From contig JAGWUU010000006.1 in NCBI GenBank assembly GCA_028868335.1, positions 1-27,123 of the forward strand: 27,123 nt of DNA, given 5' to 3'. A program made the translations under genes and the position numbers. Every line of letters begins with the position of its first letter. The stretch's first letter is position 1. Below the pieces are notes generated by a model. That model ran no database searches and had not been told where the DNA came from. It saw only the letters and a list, made by a program, of their open reading frames with translations. This DNA is from Sphingomonadales bacterium. GTDB taxonomy: Bacteria > Pseudomonadota > Alphaproteobacteria > Sphingomonadales > Sphingomonadaceae. Shown one piece after another: positions 16,226 to 22,714 of the stretch.

Positions 16226-17692
16226 TCAGGCGTGTTCTGAGGCGTGCCTGCTCAGCTCGTCGCCGCTCAGGGTCACGACGTGCAGCAGGTTGGTCGATCC
16301 CGGCGTGCCGAACGGGACGCCGGCCAACGCCACCAGCTTCGATCCCGCGCCGCCGAAGCCCTGGCGCAGCGCCATGCGCTTGCCCTTGGCGATCATCTCC
16401 TCGAAGCTGCCGATATCCTTGGTGTGGACCGGATGGGTGCCCCACAACAGCGCAAGGCGGCGGGCGATCTTCTGCGCCGGAGTCAGCACCAGCACCGGCA
16501 CCGAGGGCCGCTCACGCGCGACGCGGCGCGCGGTGCTGCCCGATCCGGTAAACACGATGATGCCCGATGCGTTGACCGTGTCGGCAATCCGCGCGCTGGC
16601 GAAGGCGAGCGCGTCGGCGGTGGTGGCATCGGGACGGACTTCGGTGAAGTGAACCCGCTCGGCATAGCCGGAATCGGTTTCGACCTGGGCGGCGATGCGG
16701 TGCATGATCGTCACCGCTTCTTCAGGCCAGGCCCCGCTGGCGGTTTCGGCGGAAAGCATCACGGCGTCGGCCCCGTCATAGACGGCGTTGGCGACGTCCG
16801 ACACCTCGGCGCGGGTCGGGGCTGGGCTCTCGATCATCGATTCCAGCATTTGCGTGGCGACGACCACCGGCTTGCCCGAGCGGCGCGTGGTGGCGACGAT
16901 CCGCTTCTGCAACGGCGGCACCTCCTCCGGGTTCAGCTCCACGCCAAGATCGCCGCGGGCAACCATGATCCCGTCTGACAGCTCGATGATCTCTTCCAGC
17001 CGTTCGACCGCGGCGGGCTTCTCGATCTTGGCCATCAGCGCCGTGGTGCTTGGGCCCATCAGGCGGCGCGCCTCGGCAACGTCATCGGGACGCTGGACGA
17101 AGGACAGGGCGATCCAGTCGGCATTGTGTTCCAGCGCGAAAGCCAGGTCGCGGCGGTCCTTCTCGGTCAGCGCGGGGACCGGCACCACCGCATCCGGCAC
17201 GTTGACCCCCTTGCGATCCGAAATGACCCCGCCGACTTCCGCGGAACATAGGATGTGGTTGTCATCGGCCTCGATCACCTTGAGGCGCAGCTTGCCATCG
17301 TCGATCAGCAGCCGCTGGCCCTTCCGGAGGATGCCGAACAGTTCGGGGTGGGGCAGGCAGACGCGGGTTTCGTCACCGGGCGCGGGATCGCGGTCGAAGG
17401 TGAAGTGGCCCGAATGGCGGATCACTGCCTTGCCGTCCTTGAACACGCCGACGCGCAGCTTGGGGCCCTGAAGATCGCACAGCACCGCAACCGGGCGGCC
17501 AAATTCCTTTTCGGCAACACGGATCGAGGCGATGGTGGCGGCGTGGGTTTCATGGTCGCCATGGCTCATGTTGACGCGGAAGGCATCGGCCCCGGCGCGC
17601 AGCAGCCTTGCGATCATCTCGGGCGAGCGGCTGGCCGGGCCCAGCGTCGCCAGGATCTTCACTTTGCGCCCGCGGGGGTCGATCTTTGCCAC
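16226..17692 (-). CDS. pyk: Pyruvate kinase
   Basis: A 488-residue glycolytic enzyme that converts phosphoenolpyruvate and ADP to pyruvate and ATP. The order of motifs is typical: KILATLGPASRSPEMI and FRVNMSHG at the N-terminus, the B domain (about 70-170), the signature MAKIEKPAAVERLEEII with the catalytic lysine, the metal-binding VARGDLGVEL segment, PTRAEVSDVANAVYDG and VMLSAETASG. The C-terminal regulatory domain (about 350-480) contains FTGSGSTARRVARERP. The start is a GTG at 17692 preceded by GAGGAAGGA. It converges with the acyl-CoA synthetase, leaving only 9 bp, and is divergent from the DUF1244 gene across 65 bp. Confidence 0.97.
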   Translation of the reverse strand: MAKIDPRGRKVKILATLGPASRSPEMIARLLRAGADAFRVNMSHGDHETHAATIASIRVAEKEFGRPVAVLCDLQGPKLRVGVFKDGKAVIRHSGHFTFDRDPAPGDETRVCLPHPELFGILRKGQRLLIDDGKLRLKVIEADDNHILCSAEVGGVISDRKGVNVPDAVVPVPALTEKDRRDLAFALEHNADWIALSFVQRPDDVAEARRLMGPSTTALMAKIEKPAAVERLEEIIELSDGIMVARGDLGVELNPEEVPPLQKRIVATTRRSGKPVVVATQMLESMIESPAPTRAEVSDVANAVYDGADAVMLSAETASGAWPEEAVTIMHRIAAQVETDSGYAERVHFTEVRPDATTADALAFASARIADTVNASGIIVFTGSGSTARRVARERPSVPVLVLTPAQKIARRLALLWGTHPVHTKDIGSFEEMIAKGKRMALRQGFGGAGSKLVALAGVPFGTPGSTNLLHVVTLSGDELSRHASEHA

Positions 17693-17757
17693 GATTGTTC
17701 CTTCCTCTGGTCGATGCTCCTATGGCAAAGCGGCCTGCAAAGACCAAGGACTACCCC

Positions 17758-18093
17758 ATGAGCTGCTCTGAAAATACGAATGCGAACGCCGGCGATCCGC
17801 TTGAGGCGCTGGACGATGCCATCGCCGCCCAGGCTTTCCGCCGCCTCGTTCGCCACCTGCGCCACCGCCATGATGCGCAGAACATCGAGCTGATGGTGCT
17901 GGCCGGGTTCTGCCGCAATTGCCTAGCCGACTGGATCCGCGATGCCGGGGCGCCGCTCGACAAGGAGCAGGCGCGCGAGGTGATACACGGCATGCCCTCC
18001 GCCGAATGGAAGGTGCGTTTCCACAGGGAAGCCACAGCCGAACAGCTTTTGGCGATGGAGGAAAGCTTGAAGAAGAACGCTCCCGCCTCCTAA
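17758..18093 (+). CDS. DUF1244 family protein
   Basis: A 111-residue protein of a small alphaproteobacterial/gammaproteobacterial family of unknown function. The family hallmarks are the helical AFRRLVRHLRHRHDAQNIEL segment, the Cys-containing LAGFCRNCLADW segment, and the HGMPSAEWKVRFHREAT C-terminus. The CxxC-like spacing FCRNC could bind metal or be redox-active, which is speculative. The ATG at 17758 was chosen over 17722 because an AAGGA element lies 9 bp upstream, and the earlier start has none. It precedes gapR by 47 bp on the same strand. Confidence 0.88.
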   Translation: MSCSENTNANAGDPLEALDDAIAAQAFRRLVRHLRHRHDAQNIELMVLAGFCRNCLADWIRDAGAPLDKEQAREVIHGMPSAEWKVRFHREATAEQLLAMEESLKKNAPAS

Positions 18094-18140
18094 GAGCGGC
18101 GCGAACCGATTCTTCCTTTCCCCCTTTTTGGAGCTACCCC

Positions 18141-18377
18141 ATGGCCGATGCCACCGATGACCGCCTGCGCCTGCTGATCGAACGGATCGAGCGCCTCGAG
18201 GAAGAAAAGAAGGGCATCGCCGACGACATCAAGGACGTCTATGCCGAGGGCAAGGCGGTGGGATATGATTCCAAGATCATGCGCCAGATCGTCCGCCTCA
18301 GGAAGATGAAGCCCGACGACCGGGCCGAGATGGAAATGTTGCTCGATACCTACAAGGCAGCGCTGGGCATCGGCTGA
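18141..18377 (+). CDS. gapR: GapR nucleoid-associated protein (DUF2312)
   Basis: A 78-residue, highly charged helical protein. It matches DUF2312/GapR: an N-terminal coiled-coil helix (RLRLLIERIERLEEEKKGIA), the conserved DIKDVYAEGKAVGYDSKIMR turn and basic helix, and MKPDDRAEMEMLLDTYKAAL at the end. In Caulobacter GapR wraps overtwisted DNA ahead of replication and transcription complexes and stimulates topoisomerases; a similar role is expected. It is slightly shorter than the Caulobacter protein, mostly at the N-terminus. A GGAG site lies 8 bp upstream of the ATG. It converges with the CPBP protease gene, leaving 3 bp. Confidence 0.92.
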   Translation: MADATDDRLRLLIERIERLEEEKKGIADDIKDVYAEGKAVGYDSKIMRQIVRLRKMKPDDRAEMEMLLDTYKAALGIG

Positions 18378-18380
18378 CCT

Positions 18381-19100
18381 TCAACCCCCCGTCGCCAACG
18401 CAAGGCCGATCGAGCAGGCGTTGGCGACCATGTGGGCAAGGATGCCCGCGGGCAGTCCGATCCGCTGGCGGATGTAGCCCAGCACCAACGCCGCCCATAG
18501 CTGCGGCAGCACCAGCGGCACCGCCAGCAGCGACACGCGCGGGTAATTGGTGAGGTGAAACAGCGCGAAAACCGCTGCCGCCAGATAGAAGATCACCGGA
18601 AATCCGCGCGCGAACCAGCCGAGCGGCGCGGGGCGCTTGCGCAACACGAACCAGCCGATCGGCGTCGCGACAAGAGCGCCGAGCAGCAGCCCGGCCGCCA
18701 GCAGGGCCTTGTCGGGACTGGTCAGGGTGAGCAGCACCGCCGACGCCGTGACCGCACAGGCCAGCAGCCACAACGCCGAGGCGCTGCCCCGTTGCCAGCC
18801 GCGGAACAGCAGTTCCTCGATCGGCGGGGCGATCAGCACCACGGTCGGCACCAGCCAGGCGGCGCCGATGCCGTCGAAGGCGTTGGGGGCGGGCAGGTTG
18901 AACGCTTTCTGCCACGCGCCGATCAGCGGCAACAGAACCGCCAGCAGGCCGAATACCAGCAGCAGGGTCAGCCAGGCCCAGCGTCGCGCCTGACCTTCGG
19001 CGCGAAGGTTCAAGGGAACCAGAATTCGCGGCTGGCGCAGGAAGGCGATGAATTCGCGCAGCACGGCGCGGGCGGCAGGGGAGGCGGTCTGATCGGTCAC
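18381..19100 (-). CDS. CPBP-family intramembrane metalloprotease (Abi/CAAX type II)
   Basis: A 239-residue polytopic membrane protein with about six to eight hydrophobic segments. All three active-site motifs are present: E95-E96-xxx-R100 (PPIEELLFRG), F178-xxx-H182 (FALFHLTN) and H223-xxx-N227 (HMVANA). Members include Rce1 and bacterial enzymes linked to bacteriocin immunity or signal-peptide-like cleavage; no substrate is evident here. The start is a GTG at 19100. It is divergent from yebC, with 113 bp between the two starts. Confidence 0.9.
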   Translation of the reverse strand: MTDQTASPAARAVLREFIAFLRQPRILVPLNLRAEGQARRWAWLTLLLVFGLLAVLLPLIGAWQKAFNLPAPNAFDGIGAAWLVPTVVLIAPPIEELLFRGWQRGSASALWLLACAVTASAVLLTLTSPDKALLAAGLLLGALVATPIGWFVLRKRPAPLGWFARGFPVIFYLAAAVFALFHLTNYPRVSLLAVPLVLPQLWAALVLGYIRQRIGLPAGILAHMVANACSIGLALATGG

Positions 19101-19213
19101 GCCCGCGTCCTACCCTGCAAAGCTTTAACGATGGTTGCCTCCCCAAGGTTGCCCAATCGGCCTTCCCCGGTGTAAGGGCGCGCGCAACTTCCTTCCAGTC
19201 GAAACAGGGTGCC

Positions 19214-19957
19214 ATGGCAGGCCATTCCAAATTCAAGAACATCATGCACCGCAAGGGCGCGCAGGATAAGAAGCGCGCGGCGCAGTTTTCCAAGCTCAGC
19301 CGCGAAATCACCGTCGCCGCCAAGATGGGCATGCCCGATCCGGACATGAACCCGCGCCTGCGCGCCGCGGTGCTCGCCGCGCGCGCCCAGTCGATGCCCA
19401 AGGACAACATCCAGCGCGCGATCGACAAGGCCAGCAAGGGCGACGGCGAGAACTATGAGGAAGTGCGCTACGAGGGCTATGGCCCCGGCGGCGTCGCCCT
19501 GATCGTCGAGGCGCTGACCGACAACCGCAACCGCACCGCGACCAACGTGCGCACCGCCTTCGCCAAGAACGGCGGCAACCTTGGCGCGAGCGGAGCGGTC
19601 AGCCACGGGTTCGAACGGCTCGGCCTGATCGAATACGGCGCTGCTGTCGGCGATGAGGACAAGGTCCTCGAAGCCGCGATCGAGGCGGGCGCCGACGATG
19701 TCGAAAGCGACGAGGACGGCCACCAGATCTGGGTCGCGGTGGAAAACCTCCACCCCGTCGCCCGCGAACTCGAAAAGGCGCTGGGCGAGGCCGAGGGCGT
19801 CAAGCTGGCGTGGAAGCCCAGCCTCAAGGCCGACGTGGGCGAGGCCGATGCGGCAACCCTCTTGAAGCTGATCGACGTGCTGGATGACGATGACGACGTC
19901 CAGACCGTGTGGGGCAACTACGAGATCTCCGACGAAGTGATGGAGAAGCTGGGGTGA
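19214..19957 (+). CDS. yebC: YebC/PmpR-family protein
   Basis: A 247-residue cytosolic protein of normal length for the family. The N-terminal signature MAGHSKFKNIMHRKGAQDKK is intact, followed by FSKLSREITVAAKMG, the NIQRAIDKA segment, YEGYGPGGVALIVEALTDN and NGGNLGASGAVSHGFER. Members were described as DNA-binding transcriptional regulators and more recently as factors helping ribosomes through difficult sequences; which applies here is open. It heads the ruv cluster, a common location for yebC genes. Confidence 0.96.
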   Translation: MAGHSKFKNIMHRKGAQDKKRAAQFSKLSREITVAAKMGMPDPDMNPRLRAAVLAARAQSMPKDNIQRAIDKASKGDGENYEEVRYEGYGPGGVALIVEALTDNRNRTATNVRTAFAKNGGNLGASGAVSHGFERLGLIEYGAAVGDEDKVLEAAIEAGADDVESDEDGHQIWVAVENLHPVARELEKALGEAEGVKLAWKPSLKADVGEADAATLLKLIDVLDDDDDVQTVWGNYEISDEVMEKLG

Positions 19958-19964
19958 ACAAACT

Positions 19965-19986
19965 CCCCTCCCGCTTGCGGGAGGGG
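19965..19986. repeat. Perfect GC-rich hairpin after yebC (REP-like or terminator)
   Basis: Arms CCCCTCCCGC (19965-19974) and GCGGGAGGGG (19977-19986) pair perfectly over 10 bp with a TT centre. It begins 8 bp after the yebC stop and is followed by TTGGGTGTGGG rather than a T tract. It may attenuate yebC transcription or be one half of a composite palindromic repeat whose other half lies at 20051-20074. Confidence 0.6.
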
Positions 19987-20050
19987 TTGGGTGTGGGCCT
20001 GTCGTGGTCACGCGCCCACCCCCGCGATCGGAGTCACGCGCCTCTGATCG

Positions 20051-20074
20051 CCCCCTCGTGCGAGCGGGAGGGGG
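20051..20074 (+). promoter_or_regulatory. Hairpin overlapping the ruvC ribosome-binding site
   Basis: CCCCCTC (20051-20057) pairs with GAGGGGG (20068-20074) across a 10-nt loop. The right arm is the purine run that serves as the ribosome-binding site for the ruvC ATG at 20079. A folded mRNA would hide this site. The right arm also resembles the arms of the 19965-19986 hairpin. Regulatory use is inferred. Confidence 0.45.
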
Positions 20075-20078
20075 AGCC

Positions 20079-20564
20079 ATGCTGATCATCGGCCTCGATC
20101 CCTCGCTGACCTGCACCGGCTGGGGCGTGGTCCTCAAGACCGGCAACCGGCTGAGCCATGTCGCCAACGGCCAGGTCAAGACCGACCCCAAGGCTTCGCT
20201 GCCCGATCGGCTGGTCCATCTCGACCGCGAGCTGACCGATGTGATCCTGCGCCACCGGCCCGATTGCGGCGCGGTCGAGGAAGTGTTCGTCAACAAGAAC
20301 CCGCAATCGACGCTCAAGCTCGGCCAGGCGCGCGGGGTCTGCCTGCTGGCGCTCGCTCGCGCCGGGCTGCCGATCAGCGAATATGCCACGCGGCTGGTCA
20401 AGAAGGCGGTCGTCGGCACCGGGGCTGCGGAAAAGGCGCAGGTCCAGGCCATGCTCGGCGTGCTGCTGCCCGGCGTGAAGCTCGCCGGGGCGGATGCCGC
20501 GGATGCGCTGGCCGTGGCAATCGCCCACGCTCATCTTGCCGGAGCGCCCGGCCTGCCGCGCTGA
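20079..20564 (+). CDS. ruvC: RuvC Holliday-junction resolvase
   Basis: A 161-residue Mg2+-dependent endonuclease that cuts four-way junctions symmetrically. The acidic active site is recognisable: D7 (LIIGLDPSL), E67 (GAVEEVFVNKNPQST), D139 and D142 (GADAADALAVAIAH), matching E. coli D7/E66/D138/D141. The ATG at 20079 starts the conserved strand directly; the open frame upstream runs into repeat sequence and does not look coding. Its ribosome-binding site lies in a hairpin arm. RuvA and RuvB, its functional partners, are downstream but separated by extra genes. Confidence 0.96.
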   Translation: MLIIGLDPSLTCTGWGVVLKTGNRLSHVANGQVKTDPKASLPDRLVHLDRELTDVILRHRPDCGAVEEVFVNKNPQSTLKLGQARGVCLLALARAGLPISEYATRLVKKAVVGTGAAEKAQVQAMLGVLLPGVKLAGADAADALAVAIAHAHLAGAPGLPR

Positions 20565-20683
20565 TCGGTCCAGCCGTGCATTTTCCCGGGCAGATCGCCC
20601 GCATTTCGCATTCCTGACTGCCGCTGCCACGCGCGGTTCAGCATCCCCGGCCTAGCACTCCGCGAAACGCACAGGAGTATGCG

Positions 20684-21022
20684 ATGCGCTTTGCCAAGAC
20701 CGCCACGATCGCCGCCATGGCGGGCCTGACCCTTTCGGCCTGCACCGCCAGCCGATACCAGATTTCCGACGCGCTGATGCGCTATGGCCTTTCCGAGAAC
20801 AAGGCGACCTGCGCTGCCGAGTTCCTGCGCGGGCACCTGTCGACCGCGCAGGTTGGCCGTCTCGCCAAGGCAGCGCGTTACTACGATACCGGCGGTCGGC
20901 TGACCTTCGGCGATCTCGTGCGCGTGACGGGGACGATCCACGATAGCCAGACCACCCTTCAGGTTGGGGCGGCCGCGCTCGCGTGCGGGCTGGTGGCGGA
21001 CATGCGTATTCCCGGTCTTTGA
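20684..21022 (+). CDS. Small putative lipoprotein, unknown function
   Basis: A 112-residue protein with a lipoprotein signal peptide: basic MRFAK start, hydrophobic TIAAMAGLT and lipobox LSAC with C20 as the lipidated cysteine. The mature part (about 90 residues) contains SDALMRYGLSENKATCAAEF, a LSTAQVGRLAKAARYY helix and a second pair of cysteines (about C43 and one near residue 101). No domain was recognised. A clear CAGGAG site precedes the ATG. It is probably anchored in the inner or outer membrane. It sits between ruvC and ruvA with long spacers on both sides (119 and 278 bp), so it may have its own promoter. Confidence 0.75.
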   Translation: MRFAKTATIAAMAGLTLSACTASRYQISDALMRYGLSENKATCAAEFLRGHLSTAQVGRLAKAARYYDTGGRLTFGDLVRVTGTIHDSQTTLQVGAAALACGLVADMRIPGL

Positions 21023-21106
21023 TCGGGGGAGGCGGTTTCCTACACCGGGCGCAACGGGTAGGCTGCTAACCGATCCTCGGTGGCTTGGGCCGACAGCCGA
21101 TGCAAA

Positions 21107-21255
21107 GTGTCCCCAAAAAGTGAAGATCTGTCACCTTATTTGTAGTAACGTATTGATATTACGTTATTTATAGCCGGACACAGGTGTCCGGCCGCCTGTC
21201 AGTAAGTCATTGAAATAACACGTTTGTTATGCCGGACACCGTGTCGAAGGGTGTC
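21107..21255. promoter_or_regulatory. Palindrome-rich, AT-richer region upstream of ruvA
   Basis: Within the 278-bp gap before ruvA lie several clear symmetries: TAACGTA/TACGTTA (21146-21152 and 21160-21166), GCCGGACAC/GTGTCCGGC (21173-21181 and 21184-21192, 2-bp centre), ATAACA/TGTTAT (21215-21220 and 21225-21230), and GACACC/GGTGTC (21235-21240 and 21250-21255). GCCGGACAC recurs as a direct repeat at 21231-21239. The section is visibly richer in A+T than its surroundings. It could be an operator/promoter array or a recombination site remnant. No alphaproteobacterial LexA box (GTTC-N7-GTTC) was seen. Confidence 0.5.
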
Positions 21256-21300
21256 GCCTTTCGCCTTGCTTCGCGCAATGTTTTCCGGCAGGAACAAACC

Positions 21301-21900
21301 ATGATCGCCCGCCTTTCCGGCTCGCTTGAGGACTTTGGCCCCGACTGGGCGGTTATCGACGTGAACGGCGTCGGCTACCTCGTCCATTGCAGCGCCAAGA
21401 CGCTGGACGCGCTGGGTACGCGGGGGGACCGGGTGACGGTTCACACCGAGTTGCAAGTCAGCGAGAATGACATGCGCCTGATCGGCTTCGCCAGCGCGGA
21501 GGAACGGGCGTGGTTCCGCCTGCTGACCGGGGTGCAGGGCGTGGGCAGCAAGATGGCGCTGGCGGTACTCTCTGCCCTGTCGACCGAAGACCTGCAACGC
21601 GCCTGCGCCGCTGGCGACGCGGCGATGGTGGCGCGGGCGCAGGGGGTTGGGCCGAAGCTGGCAGGGCGGATCGTCAACGAGTTGAAGGACAAGGCAGGCG
21701 GATTGCCGTCTGCTCCGGGTGTGGCGATGGCGGCGGTTCCCGCGGGATCGGCCAGCGCCGACGCGGTCTCGGCGCTCCAGAACCTGGGCTTCAAGCCCAA
21801 CGTCGCAACCTTGGCGGTGGCGCGGGCGCTCGAGGAACTGGGCGAAGGGGCGGCGCTCAACGAGCTGATCCGGGTCGGACTGAAGAGGGCGGCGGGGTGA
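21301..21900 (+). CDS. ruvA: RuvA Holliday-junction branch-migration subunit
   Basis: A 199-residue protein that forms tetramers on the four-way junction and loads RuvB. Domain I (about 1-63) opens with MIARLSGSLEDFGPDWAVID and the VNGVGYLVHC strand. Domain II (about 65-140) has the paired helix-hairpin-helix motifs TGVQGVGSKMALAVLSALS and ARAQGVGPKLAGRIVNELKD, which contact DNA. Domain III (about 155-199) carries the ADAVSALQNLGFKPNVA helices that bind RuvB. The ATG at 21301 begins the conserved N-terminus; an AGGAAC element lies just upstream. A GIY-YIG gene on the other strand and a small membrane gene separate it from ruvB. Confidence 0.96.
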   Translation: MIARLSGSLEDFGPDWAVIDVNGVGYLVHCSAKTLDALGTRGDRVTVHTELQVSENDMRLIGFASAEERAWFRLLTGVQGVGSKMALAVLSALSTEDLQRACAAGDAAMVARAQGVGPKLAGRIVNELKDKAGGLPSAPGVAMAAVPAGSASADAVSALQNLGFKPNVATLAVARALEELGEGAALNELIRVGLKRAAG

Positions 21901-21923
21901 GGGAGTGTCTCCCCCTCCTCCAT

Positions 21924-21952
21924 CGTCACCCTGAACTTGTTTCAGGGTCCAT
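21924..21952 (+). repeat. 29-bp palindromic repeat, copy A
   Basis: The copy carries arms ACCCTGAA (21928-21935) and TTCAGGGT (21941-21948) around a CTTGT loop, framed by CGTC and CCAT. It begins 24 bp after the ruvA stop. Copy B is its perfect reverse complement. The stop codon of the GIY-YIG gene (21942-21944 on the minus strand) lies inside it. Confidence 0.9.
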
Positions 21953-22277
21953 GAGGCCTTCTGCGCCGACCAAGCGGCGGCAAGCCCAACCCAACCGCCA
22001 GGTCCGTCCAATGCGGATTGGCTGCATTGATAAGGTTGATCTTCCACTGCCGGTGCCAGCGCTTCAATTGTTTCTCGCGCAGGATCGCCGGTTCCATCTC
22101 GCCAAACAGTTCGTAGTGGACCAGCGTGCGAATCATGTGGCGCGAAGTGAACCCGGGCAGCGCGTTGTTCCGATGCTGCCACAGCCGTGCAAGCAAGTCC
22201 GACGTGACCCCTACATAAAGCGTGCCGTAGTGCCCGCTCGCGAGGATATAGACGCAAGGAAGGCGTTCCTGCCGCAT
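21942..22277 (-). CDS. GIY-YIG nuclease-family protein, flanked by inverted repeats
   Basis: A 111-residue single-domain protein of the small GIY-YIG endonuclease group. The two signature strands are VYILASG and LYVGVTSD, followed by the arginine-bearing helix LLARLWQHR, then ILREKQLKRWHRQWKINLI with the probable catalytic glutamate, and NAANPHWTDL. All expected catalytic positions appear to be kept. The ATG at 22277 begins the recognisable domain, but no good ribosome-binding site precedes it; the frame stays open back to an ATG at 22373 inside repeat copy C. The last residues (about RRRRPHGP) and the stop are encoded by repeat copy A. These proteins occur in many copies in sphingomonads, and their role is unknown. 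Confidence 0.87.
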   Translation of the reverse strand: MRQERLPCVYILASGHYGTLYVGVTSDLLARLWQHRNNALPGFTSRHMIRTLVHYELFGEMEPAILREKQLKRWHRQWKINLINAANPHWTDLAVGLGLPPLGRRRRPHGP

Positions 22278-22297
22278 GGCTTGAAGGGTGGGGTGAA

Positions 22298-22326
22298 ATG
22301 GACCCTGAAACAAGTTCAGGGTGACG
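22298..22326 (-). repeat. 29-bp palindromic repeat, copy B
   Basis: This is an exact reverse complement of copy A, so the two copies form the ends of the cassette facing each other. It lies 20 bp upstream of the chosen GIY-YIG start and could supply its 5' leader. The GIY-YIG frame is open through it, translating as LNLFQGPF. Confidence 0.9.
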
Positions 22327-22367
22327 AAACTTGTTTGAATTCGGATGTTTTTCCGCCTTCTCAGCGT

Positions 22368-22396
22368 CGTCATGCTGAACTTGTTTCAGCATCCAT
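22368..22396 (+). repeat. 29-bp palindromic repeat, copy C, with compensatory changes
   Basis: The copy has the same orientation as copy A. Its arms are ATGCTGAA (22372-22379) and TTCAGCAT (22385-22392), so two bases differ from copy A in each arm and every change is matched on the other side. The loop and the framing CGTC and CCAT are the same. It lies 24 bp before the small membrane gene. Confidence 0.88.
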
Positions 22397-22420
22397 CGTT
22401 GCTCAATCGCGGAGCGGGGA

Positions 22421-22714
22421 ATGGTGAAGTGGCTCGCCCGTTACACGGCATATACCGTATTTGTCATCGCTGCCCCGTTCGTCTGGCTAATATTTGCTTA
22501 TGTCGTGTTTGGTTTCCTACCTCTTCCTGGTGATCCAATTTGCCATTTCGAACCGCAAGGGTGCCCAGAGCGTTCGGTAATTGTGCGCGCGTTTGGCGTG
22601 ATCTGCCTGTTGGGTTCGATTCCGCTCACGATCCTTGCATTTGTATTTTACCGCAAGGCCGTGCGCCGTGCACTGGGCCTGCCCGCAACAAGATCGTCGT
22701 TTTATGACCGATAA
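22421..22714 (+). CDS. Small two-helix membrane protein, unknown
   Basis: A 97-residue protein with two hydrophobic segments, about 11-35 (YTVFVIAAPFVWLIFAYVVF) and 54-76 (VRAFGVICLLGSIPLTILAF), joined by a loop with two cysteines (C41 and C48) in ICHFEPQGCPERS. The C-terminus is basic. No family was recognised. A GCGGGGA element lies immediately before the ATG at 22421, closer than ideal. Its last 11 bp overlap the start of ruvB in a different frame, so its translation may feed ruvB. Its DNA looks less GC-rich than the flanking ruv genes, possibly a sign of separate origin. Confidence 0.6.
   Translation: MVKWLARYTAYTVFVIAAPFVWLIFAYVVFGFLPLPGDPICHFEPQGCPERSVIVRAFGVICLLGSIPLTILAFVFYRKAVRRALGLPATRSSFYDR

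Larger units (their letters stand above)
21924..22326 (-). mobile_element. Putative GIY-YIG cassette bounded by inverted palindromic repeats
   Basis: Perfect 29-bp inverted repeats (21924-21952 and 22298-22326) bound a 345-bp interior that holds essentially only the GIY-YIG gene. The unit of 403 bp interrupts the ruvA-ruvB interval, and reads against the direction of the ruv genes. The compact build of terminal inverted repeats around one nuclease gene resembles a small mobile element, analogous to RAYT genes flanked by REP sequences. No target-site duplication was identified at its ends, and mobility is inferred from structure only. Confidence 0.5.

Noticed and set aside
21146..21166. Possible dif site or LexA box upstream of ruvA
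   Set aside because: The palindrome does not resemble the alphaproteobacterial dif pattern I know, and no GTTC-N7-GTTC pair was found in the 278-bp gap.
21199..22392. A long minus-strand frame across ruvA and the GIY-YIG region
   Set aside because: It overlaps the intact ruvA and runs in a different frame from the GIY-YIG domain; its start lies in repeat copy C and shows no domain.
21924..22396. CRISPR-like array from three similar repeats
   Set aside because: The copies are in mixed orientation, unevenly spaced, enclose a gene and show no cas genes nearby.
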